A stretch of DNA of 64,000 nt, from the NCBI GenBank assembly GCA_949361645.1, contig OX442416.1, positions 9,572,129 through 9,636,128 of the forward strand, given 5' to 3'. Shown piece by piece: positions 23,931 through 34,420 of the stretch (within the stretch, counting starts at the first letter, position 1; each line of letters begins with the position of its first letter). The position numbers and the translations under genes are program-made. The stretch is from Spongilla lacustris (lineage: Eukaryota; Porifera; Demospongiae; Spongillida; Spongillidae). Under the pieces are notes generated by a model, which saw only the letters and a program-made list of their open reading frames with translations, ran no database searches and was not told the DNA's origin.

Positions 23931-24807
23931 CTATTTATAAACTAGGTTTCCAGCCGCAAACAGCCGTGCTGCTAACATCCCTTGTACTTGTAGGGTAGTG
24001 AAATTAACCCCACATACCTTCAATGACGTCCTATCGCTCCTCTCTTCTTCTCGATCCGAGACGACTCCACGCGTCTCTTTACCATAAGAGCAGTTTCGAC
24101 GTATGTGTCCCTCCTTGCCACATCTGTAGCAACGGCGACGTGGACGCGTATCGTTCACCTGCTTCTCTCCAAAACGTGCCTCCAGCCCCTCCAACCTTTT
24201 AAGCACCTGATCCAGCGTCTTCTGAAGCTCCTCGTTCCCCCCTGAGGTATCCGACAATATCTTGGCTCTCACTGCTTGCACTGGTGCTATTCGATGGCCA
24301 TCCTCAAATGCCAGTGCACGCTCAATTGAGACAGCATCCTTCACAGCCTGGTCCAAAGTAGTGGGGTTTCCTCTGAGTAGGATGTGCTTAGTTATTTCTG
24401 AGCGTAACCCCGTGAGAAATCTTTGTCGCAGCACCTCAGACGTTGAAGCAGTCTCTTCAGGGTAAGCTTCCTTGAAGAGCTTTTTAAGAGCACCCTCGAA
24501 ATCTGTCACGGTTTCTTGTTCGCCTTGCCTGCGCGCAGAGAAGACTTTCGCAGATCGACGCTAAGGGATCCTTCGAGATGCCCGCTCTATCCATCAACGC
24601 CTTTCTTAATGTCTCAGGGTCGGCTTTCTTTTCATCTTCAAGAGACACATAGTACTCGACCAGTTTACCTCGTAGCAATGCAGGAAGTACAGTCAGCTCC
24701 TTTTCTTTCTCCCATTTGTTGGCCGCAACCGCCAATCGAAATTTGGTCCACGAGTGCTCAAAGTCCTCTACGCAAATTTCAGGTAGCGGGATACTGGATT
24801 TAGCCAT
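23931..24807 (-). pseudogene. Retrotransposon Gag, frameshifted
   Basis: Starts at the ATG at 24807 (MAKSSIPLPEICVEDFEHSW), only 17 bases inside the 5' LTR. The N-terminal frame runs to about 24540, then homology continues in another frame from about 24537 to 23931, so a single-base-type frameshift interrupts it. The second half carries a capsid-like stretch (FLTGLRSEITKHIL) and one CCHC zinc knuckle, CYRCGKEGHIRRNC, that packages RNA in this family. The frame ends at a stop next to the 2.2-kb extra segment. Confidence 0.85.
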
Positions 24808-24824
24808 CCCACCGCTGCCACCAA
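24808..24824 (-). other. Primer-binding site abutting the gag start
   Basis: On the minus strand the base after the 5' LTR begins TTGGTGGCAGCGGTGGG and the gag ATG follows directly. TGG is the expected complement of a tRNA CCA end. The tRNA identity was not determined. Confidence 0.7.
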
Positions 24825-24956
24825 TGTAATGTAGGTCTACTAGTTTAATAGAAAAGGGCACACACAAAGTACATCGACAGACAAAAGTACTAGCTACCTA
24901 TATAAGGGTTGAACACGTGTACTCACACCTCAGGTGTTAATCACTAGTTCATTACA
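24825..24956 (-). repeat. LTR (5' LTR of the minus-strand element)
   Basis: 132 bp, same sequence as 17646-17777, followed by GTAT. Confidence 0.95.
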
Positions 24957-24993
24957 GTATATTCATTCTCAACTTCCAAATACACAGACATAG

Positions 24994-25112
24994 ATTAATG
25001 TACTCTGGGTACAAGTGGATGCAATCAGATTTGCACTAATATCATTGGAAGCTATATTTGCAGTTGCTAGCTACCCTGGATACCAAATTTCCCTAAACAA
25101 TAAAACATGCGT
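24994..25112 (+). pseudogene. Decayed EGF-like exon with stop and frameshift
   Basis: After acceptor ACATAG the frame reads D, stop (TAA where the other copies have GAA or CAA), then CTLGTSGCNQICTN and YICSC. A 4-bp duplication-like insertion (CTAG/TAGC) shifts the frame before YPGYQISLNNKTCVY. Nearest relative: the relic at 25362-25493. Confidence 0.7.
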
Positions 25113-25361
25113 ATATAATTGCAGTACACTTGCTCATAATGCAATAACGAGCGTGTGCCGAGACACAATTGCAAATCAATGCATTATTATAAATGTGCAA
25201 TACAACAAGCACATCCGTAATATCTTGCTTTTCACAACCACATAATGATACCAGTACTAATATACCGGTATAAGAAGTTTTGTCATTTAAATATCCGCTG
25301 GTAAACCGTTAAGCATATTTTGTCATGAATGTCCCCCAAACTTTCAAATACACAGACTTAG

Positions 25362-25493
25362 ATCAATGTACTCTGGGTACAAGTCGATGCAATCAGATTT
25401 GCACTAATACCATTGGAGGCTATGTTTGCAGTTGCTATACCTTGGATACCAAATATCTTCCGCAAACAAAATAACTTGCGAGGGTAAGCTTCA
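25362..25493 (+). pseudogene. Decayed EGF-like exon with frameshift
   Basis: After acceptor CTTAG: DQCTLGTSRCNQICTN then GYVCSC. A small insertion in TGCTATACCTTGGATAC, compared with TGCTACCCTGGATAC elsewhere, breaks the frame. The donor AGG/GTAAG survives. The intron sequence upstream (CAAATACACAGAC) matches that before 24994, so the two arose by tandem duplication. Confidence 0.7.
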
Positions 25494-25541
25494 TAAAGCC
25501 AGTTATATATAATTATATTTCAATTGTTGGGTTATCAGTAT

Positions 25542-25859
25542 AATTAACGAACAGAACAAATCAATAGCTACAGGACTCCTCTATGTGCAACCCGAATTTG
25601 ACGCGTTTTCAACACTTGTACGTGGAGAAATGAGAAATTCTAACCCGCGGGGTTAACGATTGTTGTATCCACGGCACGGAAAATGTGTAAATCACAAAAA
25701 TCGATTTTCACATAGAGAAATGGTGTGGGAACAAGTGTATGAAATTTGAAAGGAAAAGGTAGTACCGTCGCGAAGATGTGTTGTTTAGTACAATGTGTAA
25801 TTTTTAATATAGTGATAAAATTATAACCCCACAAGCCCGATTTTGCTGGACACTGTCCC
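25542..25859. mobile_element. Single-arm copy of the 3346-4182 foldback element
   Basis: Runs from TTAACGAACAGAACAAATCA to GCTGGACACTGTCCC, matching the right arm of the foldback element. The opposite arm is absent. Confidence 0.8.
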
Positions 25860-25929
25860 ATATATGGCTTTAGTGTATATTCGTTGTGATGTATAAGACG
25901 CTTAGATTCCTCTTATGTGTAGTCTGAGT

Positions 25930-26600
25930 ATATAGGCCTCTTATTATTTTATTGATAGGCCTACCTTTGTTCTTCGATCGGATATCTTAAACTGAGAGTT
26001 CTCCTTGCTAACATAGATTGAAGACCTAACGAGCCGTTTTCTTTGGCTTGGTCCTTTGCTGAATTAGAACTGCCTGTTGTAAACGTGTCTGCAGCTGCGT
26101 ACGTGTGCGTAGACTGGCAACAGTAAATTAAGACGCGCATATTGCATACTGCTAGGCAACCGAGAATCTTCACCGATAATGAATTTCACCTGCTTGGGTC
26201 ATTTCACGGCATTTCATCACCAGCTAAAAACTGTAGGTCTTATTTGTATTAAAGGGCACGTTTGGAAATAAAATGCAACTTTTTGAAGCTAATCTCGTCT
26301 TCATACGACTTTCCTGTCGCGAGTTATACGTGATGAACGGAAGACTAAGAACAAAAATTAAATGGCGGAATTTTGGTCCCGACTTGTCACTCCACGTAAA
26401 CGGCACTGTTTAGCGAAGCTCACGTTATATGTGCATATCTGTCATGTTTGTGATGGATTATATACGGGCTGGCGAGTAATGGCAACGCTTCGTTACCATT
26501 TTAAAACTCTCGATCGAAAACCACGCCCACTAAAGCCAATCCGAAGCCAATCCTACACAGGACCCACGGTAGTGGGTCCTGATATACCGTGGGTCCTGAT
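25930..26600 (+). repeat. Dispersed element, copy A, ending at GGACCCACGGTAGTGGGTCC
   Basis: Matches the reverse complement of 41362-41985 over about 600 bp, with landmarks AGGCCTACCTTT, ATGGCGGAATTTTGGTCCC, GATATATCTGTCATG-like and GTTTTAAAACTCTCGATCG-like stretches. One end carries the palindrome AGGACCCACGGTAGTGGGTCCT, repeated in part just beyond. No conserved protein is visible. Confidence 0.75.
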
Positions 26601-26871
26601 AATTGCAAAATGGACCCTAAAAAAGAAAAATGAAATATTTGACATGAATTTTGCTAAAGAAGGGTTAGGCTGTACTGCTGATCGGTTGTGCAGTAAGTGA
26701 TGCAAGCCTATTTAATGATTCAAAGACCACCAAAGATGGAAGGGCTTTGGACATGTACGCCATAACGCCACTGTTTGCCTGAACAATCCGACATTTATAT
26801 ATTTTTGTGGGGGGCAAAAAAAAAGTTACAGACACCATCCTAAACATTCTTAAAATCAAGGGCCAGGTCAA

Positions 26872-26923
26872 CCCCCCCCCCCCCCCCCTCCCCCCCCCCC
26901 CCCCCCTCCCCCCCCCCCCCCCA
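26872..26923. repeat. Poly-C tract
   Basis: About 50 bases, almost all C, with single T or A interruptions. Other long C or G runs: 7480-7511, 27989-28013, 28086-28101, 43674-43693, 45898-45933. Confidence 0.95.
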
Positions 26924-27356
26924 CCGCCTGCAAACACGCCCATTTTTCGACCACGCCCTTTAAAAAATCTCTACGTAATTGACAATTGACCACACCTACA
27001 ATGAAAATAATATTACAAATTGCAAGTACGCTTCGCTGTTGCAGATGCTGTCACTTCGTCGCTTGCAGCTGGAGACGCTGTTTCACTTGTACCTTAGAAT
27101 ATCGCGATACTCAGTCTCTCGTGCCATGACGTAATGTACAGGCTCTAGCCATCAATTAAGGTTTGCAATACTCCGACAAGATTTTGAAGAACGGCACGCA
27201 TTATCGTTCATGATTCGGTGCAGTACTCGTTTAAACAATAGCAGGTGGGGCTTGCTCGAGTGAGGCGTGAGTCGGCGTGACTGTGACCATTCTAGTAGTG
27301 GCGTGAGCTCATGCATGTTACTTAGTCTTAGTACCATGTGTATCCGTGGCTTACTA

Positions 27357-27541
27357 GTAGAAGGGCGGGCCCTACCACCGCGTTTGGTCGGGTGACTTAG
27401 GCAACCATATATCTCATAGTCATGACAAACTTTCCGGCATGCAACCCATGGTCCACTCACGCACCAGCTGATCTGACCACGCCCATCACAGTCACATGAC
27501 TCAGGCCCGACCAAACGCGGTGGTAGGGCCCGCCCTTCTAG
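27357..27541. mobile_element. Short hairpin element (MITE), ~185 bp
   Basis: Arms AGAAGGGCGGGCCCTACCAC and its perfect reverse complement lie at the two ends, within inverted arms of about 34 bp (to GTTTGGTCGGG). GCTTACTAG occurs on both sides, a possible target duplication. No coding capacity. Confidence 0.75.
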
Positions 27542-28629
27542 CTTACTAGCGTTAGTATAGTCTTTATCTTTACATTGCTTTGCGACGCTTCGATTGTTGC
27601 ACTACTGGGTAGTGAACTGATGTTACAGCGGTATATGAAGACAACGCCCACGAATCGTGTGATATAATATGCTTTCCACGATGTAATAGCTTACAATTGC
27701 ACTAGATAGGCAGTTAAGCTCTATCTTTGCACGAATTGGACATCCATGAACACTACAAACAATATGATTCCATCATTATGTTGCTGTACAGCGAGCTAAA
27801 GTGCCAAAATAATGATTTAAAAAAACGTGCATGATGAATTTTTCTTTATGGCCAAGACACCCCCCCTTAACTTTGATACCACATAACTTTTTTCCTAGAC
27901 CCCCCTGAAAAAAAAAGAATAGCATATTCGCGATGCTCTCAATGAGCTCTTCAAAGTTGGGGGATGGTGTCTTCCACTTCGTTTTTTTGCCCCCCCCCCC
28001 CCCCCCCCCCCCCCTTCTCGGTATTACCAGTAATAAATATCGATCATGATATTAACATGAATCAGTCCCTGTACGCGGGGTGAGCCCCCCCCCCCCCCCC
28101 CCTGCCCTGTCCAGCGGACGCCTATTTTGCAAATAATAACATTCATGATAACCATATATATGCTTGCAATGAAGTTTTTGGAGTACGTATTATTTTTTCA
28201 TTATTTTTACTGTAACATGCATGGTACTATTCAGTACAACAGTGATGCATCATCATCAAAGTGTTTCAGTGGTGATGGAAGATTTACACTGTAGAAATAA
28301 TAGTATCTTGTAATTCCAACATCAAACCATAGCCAAGCCTGTACATGTAGCTGATTTAATTATTCTCAATAAATAGCATTTTAATCATGCCTCTATCATT
28401 ATCTCCTCATCAACATCGATAGAGAACCTGTTTAATGTTGCAGCCCATGATTGGCATCTACATATTTGGTGATCGGCATAACCGGATCAATGTGTGCTGT
28501 AACCATAATCTGCAGCATCTCTGTGAATCTTACTTGGCTATTTACGTCTACGAAGGAAAAGAATAGAGGTTGCAACAAGGTATAGTGAAAGTTTTAACTT
28601 ATTATTTGTATATCATTTATATATATAGC
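27542..28629. other. No gene recognised
   Basis: Contains poly-C tracts at 27989-28013 and 28086-28101. Nothing else was identified. Confidence 0.45.
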
Positions 28630-28788
28630 CTTGCATTTGAAAATGGAGCTAAATGTAGTATGCAAATGTCAGGATGTACTGCATATGAGTTGGATGGCTC
28701 TAACACTTCTCATCCTGATGAACAATATGTGACAATCACACCTGCTGAAACTCCTGTTCAGAATGAAGAGGAGTTACCATACATTTAA
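28630..28788 (+). CDS. Possible terminal exon (receptor tail-like)
   Basis: After a pyrimidine-poor acceptor (TATATATAG) an open stretch reads AFENGAKCSMQMSGCTAYEL, then DGSNTSHPDEQYVTITPAET and ends NEEELPYI with a stop TAA. The acidic tail with EQYVTITP and a PYI terminus resembles a cytoplasmic receptor tail. It could be the 3' exon of the disrupted NIDO/EGF locus, but no transmembrane exon links them. Weak evidence. Confidence 0.35.
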   Translation, partial: LAFENGAKCSMQMSGCTAYELDGSNTSHPDEQYVTITPAETPVQNEEELPYI

Positions 28789-29149
28789 TATTGTATGTGA
28801 TGTGAAATAAGAACGCTCTTGTAGAAGGCACAATTTTTAGTGAATAACCTTAGATACATGATTTCTAATTCTTGACTACTGTTTTCTGCTCCATGGCTGA
28901 ATTAAAATTTTAATGCTTTCACTTGATATCTTGAACATATATCCATATCTAGCCTATAGTGAATTGAACCTATCCATAGTGTATATACCTGTAAAAGTGC
29001 CTTCCTTGTATAACATGCAGCACCGTTTTCATACATTATACTTAAATGCTGTTCAAATCCATACGACGGGGTTGTTAAACCCAGTAGATCCTACAATCTC
29101 AGTGTTGAGTTAGAAGCAATTACAACTCAATTAACATGCAGGACTACTA

Positions 29150-29785
29150 AGCTTAACTTCATCTGGTGAATTTTTAACAGCTGCATGTATATAAAACTGA
29201 GCGAGTACATGAAATGATGATACAGAACTCATCGTGTTAGCAGAGTACATGAAGTATATATGTGCACAAGTAATTATAAATAAATGTCAAAAGGTGAAAT
29301 AATGCCAAAGCCTTATACCTCCCTTCGCATGCAACTTCAGTCCTCTATTTTCATGCGTTTGGTGGGCATTTCACTACTTGGAATAGGATGGTTGGTGCAT
29401 ATGAGTTTGAGGTTGACCTTTGACCTTGTAGAAGGATGAGTAGAGACATTATTTCCAACAGCCAAGGCTGGTTCACTCTGTTGCACAGTTATAGGCACCT
29501 GTGCAGGCACCTGCATAGCTCGTTTAGTTCGGCTTGCAATAGTAATCGAGTCTCCTGGCATAGCACCTCAGACCTGCATTGTGGCGTCTTTGTCATATTG
29601 ACATACGCCTTTGCACCAGAGCCTTCTTCTTGCATGATAACAGGCAGCTGGGAACGGTGCTGCTTGACAAATTTCCGTGCATTAATGAGGTTAGAGAAGC
29701 CATGAAGGGACACCTGGTCCACTTTGCTATTCTGAAGGAAGGCCACAACTTGCGCATGATGTAGCGGCATTGAAGAAACCATGTG
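29150..29785 (-). pseudogene. Truncated tandem copy of the oxygenase gene 3' end
   Basis: Coding-like part 29785-29337. It matches the last ~150 codons of the gene at 30630-33680 (SSMPLHHAQVVAFLQNSK through PTKRMKIED), and similarity continues past the stop into the 3' flank (TCTGGTGAATTTTTAACA, TGTCAAAAGGTGAAA). A frameshift near 29510 separates two frames. Upstream similarity ends abruptly at about 29785, aligned with 31080 in the full gene. The offset between copies is about 1.3 kb. It is a partial duplication, not a functional gene. Confidence 0.9.
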
Positions 29786-29967
29786 AATTATTAACAAATT
29801 GCACTCGTATTGTGACGTCACGGGTGCTCTGTAATCTGATATCAGAACCAATAAGTTCTATCTATGCGCCAGGGTGATGTAATCCATCTCCGCAGTAGTG
29901 AGAATTAGGGTCTGGGTACGAGATAGTGGTTACAAATTAACTAGCAAAACTTCTAAAATGTCAATAT

Positions 29968-30393
29968 TTATGACAGTATATTGCACAAATACTTGCCATG
30001 TAAAACAAAGAACTGCATCTCAGCACCACTAAAGAACCTATGCATTACCTTGCATCGTGAAGAGAGGCTGAATTTATTCTTTGCAATATCACATGTCCTA
30101 CAACCACATAGAAATCCATGAGAACCCTCCTTTTGGTTTGTGTAAAATATACGTATTTCCAGGCTTGAAGGATGAATGAAATATCTGTTGTGCATGTTTA
30201 CTTTGTATGCCAACTGCATGCGCGCAGCTGCCAAAGGAGTAAAAGATGAATAGAGTTTGGATGGATGATTATAAATGGCTCTGCACTGCATGCAGCAAAT
30301 ACCTGTCTGACACATGAAGCATTTATTTGTGATTTTATACAAACATGCATTTGATTTAAATGTGAGCCTTACAGATCTCGATACATCCCACAA
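29968..30393 (-). other. Spacer between the duplicated blocks
   Basis: An open frame of 141 codons exists on the minus strand, with several Cys and no recognised motif. I do not consider it a gene without further support. Confidence 0.3.
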
Positions 30394-30629
30394 TCTCAGT
30401 CTAACTACGCTGAACTACATGTATCTCTATCTCTGGTGAATTTTTAACAACAGGTGCATATAAAGCTGAGTGACTCAGTACATGAAATGGATAAATATTC
30501 ATGATGATACAGTGTTAGCAGAATATATGAAGTATATATGTGCACAGCAAAATAATGTCAAAAGGTGAAACAATGCCTAAGCCCTATCCCTTAGCTCCCT
30601 ACATGTAGGGTCCCTTAGCTTGCTCTGTT

Positions 30630-33600
30630 TCAGTCCTCTATTTTCATGCGTTTGGTGGGTGTCTCATACCTTGTACTAAGATGGTTGGTGCACTGCAGGA
30701 GTTCGGGATTGACCTTTGACATTTTGGAAGGACAAGTGGAGACATTATTTCCAACAGCCAAGGCTGGTTCACTCTGTTGCACACTCATAGGCCCCTGTGC
30801 AGGCACCAATGCACATAGCTCTTTTAGTTCGGCTTGCAATAGTAATCGAGTCTCCTGGCTTAGCATGTCAGACCTACATTGTGGTGTCTTTGACATATTC
30901 ACATACGCCTTGGCACCAGAGCCTCTTTCTTGCATGATAACAGGCAGCTGGGAACGGTGCTGCTTGACAAATTTCCGTGCATTAATGAGGTTAGAGAAGC
31001 CATGAAGGGACACCTGGTCCACTTTGCTATTCTGAAGGAAGGCCACAACTTGCGCATGATGTAGCGGCATTGAAGAAACATTTGGGAGATTCCAAGATGG
31101 AGAAGCCGGAATTATTTCCAGGGATGCTGTAATGTCTGCTATTCGCTTTGTGATGATCGATGATAACGGTGGTACGATCAGAAGGGCTGGTGCTATGCTG
31201 GCACGAAGACCAATGACCAGGTCAGAGATAGTCTTTACATCACTGTGCTGCATGTGCATGACACTGGACACAAAGGTAGTTAAAGCAGCAACATCACCTA
31301 AAGGAAGGAATACTTCCACAATTAACGACACAATATTTTTGGCTGGAAGAGGGTGTTCTACCAAGAGAGCCCTCCGTGCCAATATGGTGCAACAAGCAAT
31401 ACCAAGCTCTCTGTCTTCCTTCAAGACAGCAGCTACCAGTGGTTGATATGCTTCTGGGCAGAAGGTAGTAAACTGCTCAAACAATGCAGGCACTAGGTCT
31501 CTTATTGCAGACCAGCCAATGCTATGCGAAATAGAAATGACTGCATCTGCAATTATTGGTCCAAGACCAATTGGTAAAAGTACATCTGCCAGGAGCTTTC
31601 GGCAGAAATGACAATCTTTGAGTTCTGATATAACAGACAAGAGGCAACTTGCATACTTTTTCCCAGCATTAATTATTGCCAAGTGCATAAAGACTTTATG
31701 AATAACTGGAACGAGCAAGCCAGGACATGTGTCTCGGTTTTCAAGTATTAAAGTGGCAAGCAGATTGCAAGCTTCCTCTTCAGCACCAAACAGTGAGGAA
31801 AACGCATTAGGGATTTGATCAACAAACGCTTCAAAACCAAACTGGTGAATTAAACTCAGAATGGCAGCTGAGATTTCTATTGAGCGTATACCAAATTTCG
31901 AAACATGTGAAACAAACTCACAAGCCAAGGAGCAATCCAATATTAGCAGACAAGCTTTAGCAAGCTTTGGTATATAAGAAGGTGATAGGTTCAGCAACAA
32001 CATACGGATGACCTTGATGCCTAGAAATTTCAAATTGGGATCTTCCAGAAGCGATGAATTACTTTCAATAATTTTCAAGAATACTTCAAAACCATAGGGA
32101 GCCTGATTACTCTTGAGGTCAGTAATAAGAGGTAGCACAAGGCTAAGAATTTCGGCCCAACCAAATTTGTCTCCAATACGTACAATGGCAGATGAGACAG
32201 AAGCAGAACATAGCCCAAGTTTAGCAATGCACTGGGACAGGAGCTCATGAGCAGCTGTAATATCTGACACCTGACATATGGATGATGCTATCGAAGGAAG
32301 AGATGAGCTTACAATTTCCTTGGTGTCTTTGTGCAGAATTGGCAACAAAGTTTCAAAAAAAAAGGACTGAAACCTTCTCATATCCACTGCCCTTTGTTCG
32401 GCAACAGTTTTAAGGGTGCAGTTGTTTGCTATGGATTCAAGTACGTGCATCCCAGCAAGTACCCCCCCACGTGACAGGATCAAAGCAGTCTCATGTGCAG
32501 CAGGCCAGAATACCACAACGCAGCGATGATACAGAGTAGTTTTTGATGAACCTTCATTACCTGTGTACTCCACAGACGTTTGAACAGTTTTATCGTGGAA
32601 CCAAACTTCGTTCAAGGACTCCTTCGCAACATCCACGTCAACAAACTCTCCAGCTTTAAATTTACGACCTGTCACATCAATCCAAGAAGTTATACGAACA
32701 TCATCTTCAGTCAGCTCCCATTTTTGCTCACGACCCCGCCCATAATTCAAGCGCTCATCGTCATAGCCGGAGTATATGATCTCGCGTGTAGCAAAGGCTA
32801 GATAAATACTGAGCTTCTTTTCAGGGTCAAGCATATTGTTTGCATCAAGTAGAACATTAACCTTCTCCCGATCATTGCCTTTGAGCCCAGCAATGCCATT
32901 GCTCAGACCCTGCAAGGTGTAGTAGTGCTCAAGGGAGAAGAGAAGCTTGCTATGAGTGCCATGATCCCATTTCTCCAGGATAGATGCGACACCAAAGGCA
33001 CTTGTGTGACGTGCAGTTACAGATGGAGCTGGCCCAGAGCCCACCCAACAGATGTTGTACACAGCAGCAGCACGAATTCCACTCTGGACCTCTTCCAACA
33101 TGTGCTCAACATCAGCAAAGTGTGCAGCAAAATGGACCATGAATGCAGCTTTGCCACTGGCGCAGCCAAAATCATACGTGCGTGACTTCTTTTGATGCTT
33201 TACCACCAACTTACCGCCTGTGAATCGTGAGGGTAATTGAACCACCAGAGTTGCAAACATACCAGGCTCCTTTTCAGTGTCGCGGTGAAAAACGAAATGG
33301 CCTCCAGCTTCGTAAATGAGGAGCTTATACGAGTGGCACGTGATTCCCTCGCAACCCATTTCCTTGCCTACCCTAACCAGCAATCGCTGAAGGCCCACGT
33401 TCCAATCAGGGTGCGTGAATGAGAACTGATATGGTTCAAGTTGCCACGTCTTACGGACTCGAGTGTCTACCAACGTATCCATTCCCAGACCAAAAGGTGC
33501 TTGCCTGCACAGAGCAATGACGCGCATGAGGATCTCGTTGTCAAAGAGAGGGAGGGAAACCTCACCAATCCCTTCAATCGTCAACCCGGGCACGGCGGGA

Positions 33601-33680
33601 AGCTCCGAAGCCTCGCCTCCTACAGAGAATTCGATGCTAGGGCTCTCGTTAAAGCTTTCCCAAAGCTTCTTTGTGTTCAT
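30630..33680 (-). CDS. 2-oxoglutarate/Fe(II) oxygenase with helical-repeat tail, single exon
   Basis: 1016 residues without intron. The N-terminal ~215 residues form a prolyl-4-hydroxylase-like 2OG-Fe(II) domain: FHRDTEKEPG gives iron ligands H132 and D134, FADVEHMLEEV gives H193, and R203 in SGIRAAAVYNI fits the 2OG-binding arginine. TGGKLVV and LVVQLPSRF are typical of the core. Such enzymes hydroxylate a protein or small substrate using 2OG and O2; the substrate here is unknown. Residues about 400-880 are Leu/Ile/Ala-rich helical repeats resembling an alpha-solenoid. The C-terminus is basic (TPTKRMKIED), possibly a nuclear signal. Long fungal and protist proteins with a similar N-terminal block come to mind (memory only). 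The absence of introns contrasts with ADAM and PFDN5 nearby and suggests retroposition or lateral origin. Start: the ATG of MNTKKLWESF, the first in frame. Confidence 0.85.
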   Translation of the reverse strand: MNTKKLWESFNESPSIEFSVGGEASELPAVPGLTIEGIGEVSLPLFDNEILMRVIALCRQAPFGLGMDTLVDTRVRKTWQLEPYQFSFTHPDWNVGLQRLLVRVGKEMGCEGITCHSYKLLIYEAGGHFVFHRDTEKEPGMFATLVVQLPSRFTGGKLVVKHQKKSRTYDFGCASGKAAFMVHFAAHFADVEHMLEEVQSGIRAAAVYNICWVGSGPAPSVTARHTSAFGVASILEKWDHGTHSKLLFSLEHYYTLQGLSNGIAGLKGNDREKVNVLLDANNMLDPEKKLSIYLAFATREIIYSGYDDERLNYGRGREQKWELTEDDVRITSWIDVTGRKFKAGEFVDVDVAKESLNEVWFHDKTVQTSVEYTGNEGSSKTTLYHRCVVVFWPAAHETALILSRGGVLAGMHVLESIANNCTLKTVAEQRAVDMRRFQSFFFETLLPILHKDTKEIVSSSLPSIASSICQVSDITAAHELLSQCIAKLGLCSASVSSAIVRIGDKFGWAEILSLVLPLITDLKSNQAPYGFEVFLKIIESNSSLLEDPNLKFLGIKVIRMLLLNLSPSYIPKLAKACLLILDCSLACEFVSHVSKFGIRSIEISAAILSLIHQFGFEAFVDQIPNAFSSLFGAEEEACNLLATLILENRDTCPGLLVPVIHKVFMHLAIINAGKKYASCLLSVISELKDCHFCRKLLADVLLPIGLGPIIADAVISISHSIGWSAIRDLVPALFEQFTTFCPEAYQPLVAAVLKEDRELGIACCTILARRALLVEHPLPAKNIVSLIVEVFLPLGDVAALTTFVSSVMHMQHSDVKTISDLVIGLRASIAPALLIVPPLSSIITKRIADITASLEIIPASPSWNLPNVSSMPLHHAQVVAFLQNSKVDQVSLHGFSNLINARKFVKQHRSQLPVIMQERGSGAKAYVNMSKTPQCRSDMLSQETRLLLQAELKELCALVPAQGPMSVQQSEPALAVGNNVSTCPSKMSKVNPELLQCTNHLSTRYETPTKRMKIED

Positions 33681-34129
33681 CGCACAGCTGCTGCAAATGA
33701 TTATTGAACAATTATTGCGGCCACGTGCTTGGCCGAGATATTACATCTAGATAGCACTATACAATATTAGAATACCACCCGGCCTTACAGAGCTGGATCA
33801 TGGTGCCATGGATGCACATCGGTACGGTATAATACTGAATAACTACTTCTATACTTTTGCATGCTGAATTGTCGAGGTCCCATGCAGATCCAGCATAGAA
33901 CGATAAGAGGGTGGGGCTGGTAATTACGCTAAGGGCGGGGCCACAGCATACAATAATTTGTATCGGTGCGCCGTGATGTCAATTTTTACATTGTATGCAC
34001 AAATCAATATACATGTAGTGTACTTGTAAGAAAACAATATTAATATTTTGAGTAATCATAGGTACTCAAGTCTCATGCTAAAGTGAAATAGGTTCAGTCA
34101 TACTAACACTATATAACACACAAGGGTTC

Positions 34130-34420
34130 AGCTAACAGGCCAGCTGGATCTTGCCAGGATAGCCTTAGCGTTCTCTCTCACCAAGGTCAGGCTTAGTCTC
34201 CCATCCATGTCCTGCCTCACCCGGCCCGGCTTCACTGGAGGCTAAGCCCACTGCCAACAGTGAACCTCCTGCAGTCCTGCTGATCCGGTTGAACATTTCC
34301 TGGGCCTTCTCTCCCCAACCACCTTAGTCATTTTGACCTTGGGATGAACTGCGACATCACAGGCAGCATATTTTCCAATGGACCACGATGGAACCAGGAT
34401 ATCAGCTGGACGGGTTTGGG
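34130..34420 (-). pseudogene. Relic of the RT-element C-terminal domain
   Basis: Minus-strand frames include RPADILVPSWSIGKYAA and, after frame breaks, DGRLSLTLVRENAKAILARS. Same signature as the other relics. It lies just downstream of the PFDN5 stop. Confidence 0.7.

Larger units (their letters stand above)
17646..24956 (-). mobile_element. Ty3/Gypsy-type LTR retrotransposon with identical LTRs
   Basis: Two 132-bp LTRs (17646-17777 and 24825-24956) bound a minus-strand element. The order gag, then protease, reverse transcriptase, RNase H and integrase in one pol frame is the Ty3/Gypsy order. The LTRs start TGTAATG and end CATTACA, and I find no mismatch between them, which implies a recent insertion. 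Both sides are flanked by GTAT (17642-17645 and 24957-24960), a likely 4-bp target duplication. The short LTRs recall the Mag-like group (inference). Pol is open, but gag has a frameshift and 2.2 kb of unrelated DNA separates gag from pol, so this copy is probably not autonomous as assembled. It sits among the EGF exons of the NIDO/EGF locus. Confidence 0.95.

Noticed and set aside
29968..30393. 141-codon minus-strand frame between the duplicated blocks
   Set aside because: No motif and no support; kept only as a spacer.
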